36,249 nucleotides of DNA, taken from assembly GCA_964596105.1 (NCBI GenBank), contig CAZQRT010000004.1, positions 1-36,249 on the forward strand. The letters run 5' to 3'. Shown piece by piece: positions 31,576-36,249 of this stretch. A model generated the notes under the pieces. It worked only from the letters and a program-made list of their open reading frames with translations, was not told the origin of the DNA and did not search any database. This DNA comes from CAJUOR01 sp964596105. GTDB lineage: Bacteria > Bacillota_I > Bacilli_A > Erysipelotrichales > Coprobacillaceae. Each line of letters begins with the position of its first letter. The stretch's first letter is position 1. Position numbers and translations under genes: made by a program.

Positions 31576-32334
31576 ATGATAAAAACGACAAAAGGCGAGA
31601 GAGTGAGAATGATTCGAAAAAATCTGGGAATGAATATGTCACAATTCGGGGAGTCAATCGGTTTGCGTCAGAATACCATCAGTCAGATAGAATCGGGATC
31701 CAGCAATTTGACTGAGCAAACCGCCAAATTCATATGTTTGAGATACCATGTCAACTACGAGTGGCTGATGGACGGCGTAGGAAAACCGCGCGGGTCCGGG
31801 AACGATGATATGGCGGCGGACGGCGCGAATTATGAGAACATGACAAAAGGCGAGCGTGTGAAAGCCGTCAGAAAAAAACTGGGAATGAATATGTCAAATT
31901 TTGGTGAGCCTCTCGGACTCCATCAAAGCACAATCAGTCAGATAGAAAATGATGTAAACAACCTCACCGAGCGGACGGCGAAAGCGATCTGCCGGGAATA
32001 CCATGTTAATTACGCCTGGCTGATGAATGGCGCCGGTAAAATGTACAGCCGTCGGGATGACACACCGCTCGGCCGGCTTGCCGAGGAGAATAACCTGACG
32101 GATGAGGAAATGAGTCTNNNNNNNNNNNNNNNNNNNNNNNNNNNNNNNNNNNNNNNNAAATTTATCAGTCTGGATCCGGAGGACCGGCGGACGATCACGG
32201 ATTTCACGCGGACTTTCGATGAGCGGAAAAAACGTACGCTTGTCACCCTGCTGCTGACATTGAGCGGTTTTGACAGCGACGGTCAAGACCGGTGGCAAAT
32301 TGCCACCGGTGAGGAAAAGGAGGCGGCGGAATGA
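31576..32334 (+). CDS. XRE regulator with tandem-duplicated HTH domain
   Basis: Two homologous HTH units are present: TTKGERVRMIRKNLGMNMS (from residue 5) and MTKGERVKAVRKKLGMNMS (from about 88), each followed by a HVNYxWLM(D/N)G segment. A 40-N gap at 32118-32157 interrupts the C-terminal part; by comparison with the truncated copy at 31084-31130 only about 7 bp are missing. The C-terminus carries the palindrome at 32288-32310. The stop overlaps the exonuclease start as ATGA, so it may be a controller of the following restriction genes. Confidence 0.8.
   Translation: MIKTTKGERVRMIRKNLGMNMSQFGESIGLRQNTISQIESGSSNLTEQTAKFICLRYHVNYEWLMDGVGKPRGSGNDDMAADGANYENMTKGERVKAVRKKLGMNMSNFGEPLGLHQSTISQIENDVNNLTERTAKAICREYHVNYAWLMNGAGKMYSRRDDTPLGRLAEENNLTDEEMSXXXXXXXXXXXXXXKFISLDPEDRRTITDFTRTFDERKKRTLVTLLLTLSGFDSDGQDRWQIATGEEKEAAE
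32118..32157. other. Assembly gap of 40 N inside the two-HTH regulator
   Basis: The flanks read EEMSL and KFISLD; the paralogous fragment reads EEMNFVIKFISLS, so the true gap is probably about 7 bp. The nearby repeats (the truncated copy and the duplicated HTH) are a likely cause of the break. Confidence 0.85.
32288..32310. repeat. GGTGGCAA(A/T)TTGCCACC palindrome, copy 2
   Basis: The longest copy: a perfect 23-base palindrome ACCGG..CCGGT around the same 17-base core. It lies inside the last codons of the two-HTH regulator (reading RWQIATG), about 20 bp before the exonuclease start, and contains CCGG at both ends. Confidence 0.85.
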
Positions 32335-33379
32335 CAGAAGAAAATAAGAGACTATATAAAGGAAACAGTTTAATCGAGTTTGTCCCGGACTATGTTGTTT
32401 TGGATATAGAGACTACCGGTTTCAGCCCGGAAGTAAATGAAATAATGGAAATCGGAGCGGTTAAGGTAAAAAATTATGAAATATGCGATACTTTTAATTC
32501 TTTGATAAAAATCAATAATATGATTCCCAAAACAATAACTAAATTGACCGGTATTACCGGTCAAATGTTAGAAGAGGGAGGAAAACCGGTTAAAGAAACT
32601 TTGCTTAAATTTAAAGATTTTATCGGAGACTCGGTACTCGTAGGACATAACATTAACTTTGATATAAATTTCCTGTATGATAATTATATGAATTATTTTA
32701 ATGAAAAACTAACCAATGATTTTATCGATACGATGAGATTATCGAAAATGCTGGTTAAAGATGTATATAACTACAAATTAAATTCGCTGGCGCAGAAGTT
32801 TGACATAAATAATGAAAATGCACACAGGGCATTAAGTGATGCTTATACAACAAACGATTTATATAAAAAGCTGAAATATTATAAAGACCATTATGTTGAA
32901 GAGAGAATGAAAGAAATAGAACCGTATTTGATTGATAATGATTTATTCAGAAATAAGAAGGGATCGGTGAAAGGTAAGCTGAANNNNNNNNNNGAGCGCA
33001 AAAGCGTCTGAAAGAGAATACTTTAGCTTTATTTTCCGAAAGTGAATTTTGCGATAAATTAGGCATACCGGTAAAAAAGAATATTGAGAAAAGTATAAAT
33101 GCGGACAGCATCTTATATAATAAAGTATGTGTATTTACCGGAACACTGGACAGATTAACAAGAAAACAGGCTGAAAGTATAGTGTCAAGTATCGGCGGAA
33201 TAGTCGGAAAAGGAGTTACCCGAAAAACATCCTATCTGATACTGGGAAATAATGATTATAATGCATCTGTAAAAAACGGAAAATCGTCAAAACAGAAAAA
33301 AGCGGAAGAATTACAATTAAAAGGATATGATATAGAAATAATTCCGGAGGATATGTTTTACAGTATTATTGACGAATAG
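32331..33379 (+). CDS. 3'-5' exonuclease (DnaQ-like) with C-terminal BRCT domain
   Basis: The N-terminal DEDD exonuclease domain shows VLDIETTGF (Asp25, Glu27), LVGHNINFDINFLYD and HRALSDAYTT, as in the PolC/DnaQ epsilon group. A 10-N gap at 32984-32993 breaks the frame. After it the other frame reads AQKRLKENTLALFSE, then VCVFTGTLDRLTRKQAESIVS and IGGIVGKGVTRKTSYLI, a BRCT domain, to a stop at 33379. So this is one gene of about 345 residues interrupted by assembly. It is clearly more AT-rich than its neighbours. A repair role is plausible. Confidence 0.82.
32984..32993. other. Assembly gap of 10 N inside the exonuclease-BRCT gene
   Basis: The exonuclease part before and the BRCT part after lie in different frames only because of this run; the true length must differ from 10 by a non-multiple of three. 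Confidence 0.8.
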
Positions 33380-33397
33380 GAGACGGAGTAATATAAG
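33369..33397 (+). promoter_or_regulatory. Candidate promoter of vsr-dcm-HpaII operon
   Basis: TTGACG (33369-33374), 17 bp and TATAAG (33392-33397) overlap the stop codon of the exonuclease-BRCT gene and lie 28 bp before the Vsr start. Confidence 0.6.
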
Positions 33398-33424
33398 ATA
33401 AAAAAACAGTAAGAAAGTGACGGT

Positions 33425-33838
33425 ATGCCGAAAACAAAAGAACAGATTTCATATAACATGCAACGTGTTAAAAACAAAGATTCCAAAATAGAACTGCTGC
33501 TTAGAAAGGAATTGTGGAGAAGGGGTCTGCGGTACAGAAAAAACGTGTCCGGTATATACGGACATCCCGATATTGCCTTTCTCGGAAAGAAGATAGCGGT
33601 TTTTTGTGACAGTGAATTTTGGCATGGATATGACTGGGAGAACAGAAAAGATGATTTTAAATCCAACCGCGATTTTTGGATAGCGAAAATCAAAAGAAAT
33701 ATAGAAAGAGATGAGGAGGTTAATAAACATTTGCGGGAAGAGGGATGGACGGTTTTGAGATTCTGGGGTAAAGAAATAAAAACGGACACGGCAAAGTGCG
33801 CCGACATCATTGAAAAGGCGGTGAGAAATATTGAGTAA
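33425..33838 (+). CDS. vsr: Very short patch repair endonuclease (Vsr)
   Basis: Vsr nicks the T of T-G mismatches made by deamination of 5-methylcytosine. The 137-residue product has NMQRVKNKDSKIELLLRKEL, a GIYGHPDIAF segment with the metal-binding aspartate, AVFCDSEFWHG with the histidine pair region, and NRDFWIAKIKRNIERD, all typical. It precedes a C5 methyltransferase whose TTG start overlaps its stop, the expected pairing for protecting methylated sites. Confidence 0.93.
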   Translation: MPKTKEQISYNMQRVKNKDSKIELLLRKELWRRGLRYRKNVSGIYGHPDIAFLGKKIAVFCDSEFWHGYDWENRKDDFKSNRDFWIAKIKRNIERDEEVNKHLREEGWTVLRFWGKEIKTDTAKCADIIEKAVRNIE

Positions 33839-34832
33839 ATACAGATCTGTGGATTTGTTTGCAGGCATCGGCGGCATCCGCATGGGATTTGACCGCGCGT
33901 TTAAAGACGCGATTGAGACGGTTTTTGTCAGTGAATGGGACGAGTACGCTCAACAAACATACCGTTTGAATTTCAATGATGATTTTGATATTGCCGGCGA
34001 TATCACGAAAATCGACGAAAAAGACATACCGCCGTTTGATATCTGCCTTGCGGGATTCCCGTGCCAGGCGTTCTCTTTCGCCGGAAAGAAAATGGGATTC
34101 GATGATGACTACAAAGGAATGAGCCGCGGCACGCTGTTCCGCGATGTGGTGAGAATATGCGAGTATCACAAACCTAAGGTGATTTTCTGCGAGAATGTCA
34201 AAGGCTTAAAGGCCCATGACAAAGGCAGAACTTTCGAGGTGATAAAAAGATCGTTCGAGCAGATAGGCTATACGGTACACACCGCGGTTTTGAACAGCAG
34301 ATATTTCGGTGTTCCGCAAAACAGGGAGAGAATATATATCGTCTGTTTTGACAACCGGATCGACTCATCGCGGTTTACATTTCCCGAACCGGAGGGCATC
34401 GAGGTCTGCTTAAAAGACATTCTGGAGGACGCGCCCGTGTCACCGAAATATTATTTGAGCGACACGTATATGGAATCACTGAAAAAACACAGGGCGCGCC
34501 ACGAAGCGAGAGGAAACGGCTTCGGCTATGAGATACGTCCTTTGGACGGTGTTTCCGGAGCGATCGTATGCGGCGGAATGGGGAGAGAACGCAATCTTAT
34601 CGTCGATCACAGGGAACACTCAATGATACCGGTCACTCATATAAAAGGAAAAATCAACGATGAGGATGTAAGAAAACTGACACCGAGGGAATGGGCAAGG
34701 TTGCAAGGCTTCCCCGACACCTTCAAGCTGGAGCTGTCCGATACACACCTGTACAAGCAGCTGGGAAACAGTGTGACGGTGAATGTAATTGAAGCGATCG
34801 CGAATAATATCAAAAAAGTAATGGAAGAATGA
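33831..34832 (+). CDS. DNA cytosine-5 methyltransferase
   Basis: The 333-residue enzyme has motif I VDLFAGIGGIRMGF (near 7-20), motif IV FPCQAFSFAG with the catalytic cysteine near 77, motif VI FCENVKGL near 120, motif VIII RYFGVPQNRERIYI, and C-terminal GNSVTVNVIEAIA. The start is a TTG (33831) overlapping the vsr stop; a GGTGAG site precedes it. With the next gene being HpaII-like, the target is probably CCGG. Confidence 0.93.
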   Translation: MSKYRSVDLFAGIGGIRMGFDRAFKDAIETVFVSEWDEYAQQTYRLNFNDDFDIAGDITKIDEKDIPPFDICLAGFPCQAFSFAGKKMGFDDDYKGMSRGTLFRDVVRICEYHKPKVIFCENVKGLKAHDKGRTFEVIKRSFEQIGYTVHTAVLNSRYFGVPQNRERIYIVCFDNRIDSSRFTFPEPEGIEVCLKDILEDAPVSPKYYLSDTYMESLKKHRARHEARGNGFGYEIRPLDGVSGAIVCGGMGRERNLIVDHREHSMIPVTHIKGKINDEDVRKLTPREWARLQGFPDTFKLELSDTHLYKQLGNSVTVNVIEAIANNIKKVMEE

Positions 34833-34841
34833 TGATTGAAT

Positions 34842-35915
34842 ATGATATACGGCAGTAAAAATAAAGGTGACTGGAGCGAGCTGTATGTTCTTTTATATCT
34901 GCTCGGCACGAGAAAACTTTATGCGGCGGATGAAAACCTGAACAGGATCGGAGCATTTTGCTTTCCGATTAAAAGAATTATGAGACATGACGCGCCCGCC
35001 AGACACATTGATTTTGTTCTGGACGGAATCAACCGTGTCAAAATATATTTTAATACCGCGCTGACACGGGAAATGACATCCGAGGAATTTAAGAACGAAG
35101 CGGAAATACTGTATGAGGATATTGTTCGTGGAAGAGGTTCTTTTAACATTCCTCACGCGGAACGGTTTTTAAATGATATCAGTCTGAACCGGCTGGCCGC
35201 TCCCTCAAACGATGTCACGGATATAAAAATGGAGCTGCATGATACCATTACCGGTATAGATCAGATTATGGGATTCAGCATAAAATCCTACATCGGAGGC
35301 GCGCCGACGCTTCTCAACGCTTCCGGAGCGACAAACTTCATTTATGAGATAACCGGTCTTACCGATGAGGAGGCAAAGGAAATAAACAGTATCAACACCT
35401 TATCGAAAATCAGAGACAGGATGAGAAGAATTTTCGATTTCGGAGGAACTGTACTGTATCAAAGAACGGCAAACAGGATTTTTTCCGCGAATCTGATGAT
35501 GATAGACAGTTGCATGGAATATTTATTGTCCGAAGTGCTACTCTATTCATACACAAGCGGCGAACTCGATTGCGTAAAAATCATCGAACATCTTGAAGCG
35601 GAAAATCCTTTGGATTATCCCAGAAGAGGACTTTATACACATAAATTCAAACTGTTCCTTTGCGCAAAGGCACTCGGAATGGAACCCGGTTCCGAATGGT
35701 CCGGAGAAGATGACGCGAGCGGAGGGTACATTGTGGCAAAGGCGGACGGTGATGTGCTGGCCTACCATCTGTACAACCGTGATAAATTCAAACAGTACCT
35801 TCTTGAAAACACAAAGCTGGAACGCGGATCGACATCAAAGCACAAGTATGCTTCGATCTATAAAATGGACGGAAGAATGTATATCAATTTGAATTTACAA
35901 ATCCGCTTCAAATAA
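34842..35915 (+). CDS. HpaII family type II restriction endonuclease
   Basis: The 357-residue protein begins IYGSKNKGDWSELYVLLYLL and has AADENLNRI, MGFSIKSYIGGAPTLLNASGA and NFIYEITGL, which I recognise as the HpaII endonuclease family (recognition CCGG). The start may be ATG 34842 or the TTG six bases earlier, only three bases after the methyltransferase stop, so the genes are co-expressed. Methylation by the neighbour would protect the sites it cuts. A bidirectional terminator follows. Confidence 0.88.
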   Translation: MIYGSKNKGDWSELYVLLYLLGTRKLYAADENLNRIGAFCFPIKRIMRHDAPARHIDFVLDGINRVKIYFNTALTREMTSEEFKNEAEILYEDIVRGRGSFNIPHAERFLNDISLNRLAAPSNDVTDIKMELHDTITGIDQIMGFSIKSYIGGAPTLLNASGATNFIYEITGLTDEEAKEINSINTLSKIRDRMRRIFDFGGTVLYQRTANRIFSANLMMIDSCMEYLLSEVLLYSYTSGELDCVKIIEHLEAENPLDYPRRGLYTHKFKLFLCAKALGMEPGSEWSGEDDASGGYIVAKADGDVLAYHLYNRDKFKQYLLENTKLERGSTSKHKYASIYKMDGRMYINLNLQIRFK

Positions 35916-35935
35916 AATTCAAATAAAAACAAAAC

Positions 35936-35966
35936 AGCCCCGGCGGACATGTTTTCCGCCGGGGCT
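35936..35966. terminator. Strong GC-rich bidirectional hairpin
   Basis: A perfect 12-bp stem AGCCCCGGCGGA with a seven-base loop. In the minus direction it is followed by TGTTTTGTTTTTA, in the plus direction by CACATTTTG, so it separates two convergent units. Confidence 0.85.
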
Positions 35967-35984
35967 CACATTTTGTCAAAAAAA

Positions 35985-36005
35985 ACGGTGGCAAATTGCC
36001 ACCGT
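35985..36005 (-). terminator. Palindrome copy 3 acting as a terminator of the right-hand minus gene
   Basis: The third copy of GGTGGCAAATTGCCACC, extended to 21 bases, is followed in the minus direction by eight T, and starts at the stop codon of the partial gene at 36005. Here the repeat clearly can work as a terminator stem. Confidence 0.8.
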
Positions 36006-36249
36006 CACAGTTCAGCCTCGTCATCTTCCGTCTCCGATACCGCTTCTTTGGGTGTAAGCGTGAGAACGGAAGAGTCCACGGAATCCAGAAAATAATCATA
36101 AGTAACATCATCCGTCAGATATTGGTAGGCGCCGTAAGTGGCGGCCACGGTAGCGAACATTACAACACTTTTCTTTTCCCAATGATCGTACCGGTCTGTC
36201 TCGTATTCACGCTCGAAGCGCTCCAGTGTTTCCGTTTTCCATTCTTTAA
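36005..36249 (-). CDS. Hypothetical protein, C-terminal 81 codons only
   Basis: The frame runs off the window edge and ends at TGA 36007-36005. The visible part starts KEWKTETLERFEREYETDRY, includes a weakly hydrophobic SVVMFATVAATYGAYQYL stretch and ends in an acidic tail ETEDDEAEL. No family recognised. It is the first sign of another minus-strand unit past the restriction genes. Confidence 0.6.
   Translation of the reverse strand, partial: KEWKTETLERFEREYETDRYDHWEKKSVVMFATVAATYGAYQYLTDDVTYDYFLDSVDSSVLTLTPKEAVSETEDDEAEL

Noticed and set aside
33012..33181. Non-coding stretch between exonuclease and BRCT part
   Set aside because: It is open in the BRCT frame; the stop at 33011 comes only from the artificial N length.
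27550..36005. The repeated palindrome as a CRISPR array
   Set aside because: Copies are kilobases apart with no regular spacers and no cas genes.

Overview
The window looks like a draft or metagenomic contig from a low-to-mid GC Bacillota. The Asp23/FakA pair, ECF sigma factor, PspC protein, PepV-type dipeptidase and carA-carB-purF order fit a Firmicute, and I lean to an Erysipelotrichia-like one from overall composition, without proof. Three runs of N (100, 40 and 10 bases) are scaffold gaps whose lengths do not match what the interrupted genes need.

Region 1 (1-5000, minus strand) is accessory: the start of a type I specificity gene (out of frame as assembled), hsdM, and a GIY-YIG plus RAMA-like protein. 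A second minus-strand unit follows, with a GNAT acetyltransferase, a minimal nucleotidyltransferase and a P-loop kinase. Both units have a near-consensus promoter sharing an identical 24-bp block. An IS1634-like transposase gene (5054-6739) appears to have lost its DDE residues.

Region 2 (6800-26620) is chromosomal core: an ECF sigma factor and likely anti-sigma partner; two tiny coupled membrane ORFs; asp23-fakA; a YtcJ-like amidohydrolase, an iron-sulfur aldo/keto reductase and a HAD phosphatase; a convergent sugar-acid cluster (IlvD/Edd dehydratase, KDPG aldolase with a VOC-like tail, KDG kinase) that would convert an aldonate to pyruvate and glyceraldehyde 3-phosphate; pyrG divergent from carA-carB-purF-pspC-pepV; and tRNA-Leu(GAG).

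Region 3 (26617-36249) starts at the tRNA-Leu 3' end and looks like a genomic island, although no integrase is visible. It opens with a 377-bp stretch holding complete promoter and terminator pairs on both strands, predicting a ~114-nt plus-strand RNA fully antisense to a ~260-nt minus-strand transcript. Then come a helix-turn-helix gene and eight small unknown genes on the minus strand, driven by three strong promoters, two of them near copies of each other with embedded palindromes. Divergent to these lie XRE regulators (one with a tandem-duplicated HTH, one truncated copy), an orphan DUF4176 protein, an exonuclease-BRCT protein, and a Vsr / C5-methyltransferase / HpaII-family restriction system. 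A 17-bp palindrome occurs three times in this island at gene ends or junctions.

All calls come from reading the sequence by eye and from remembered family motifs; no database search was run.
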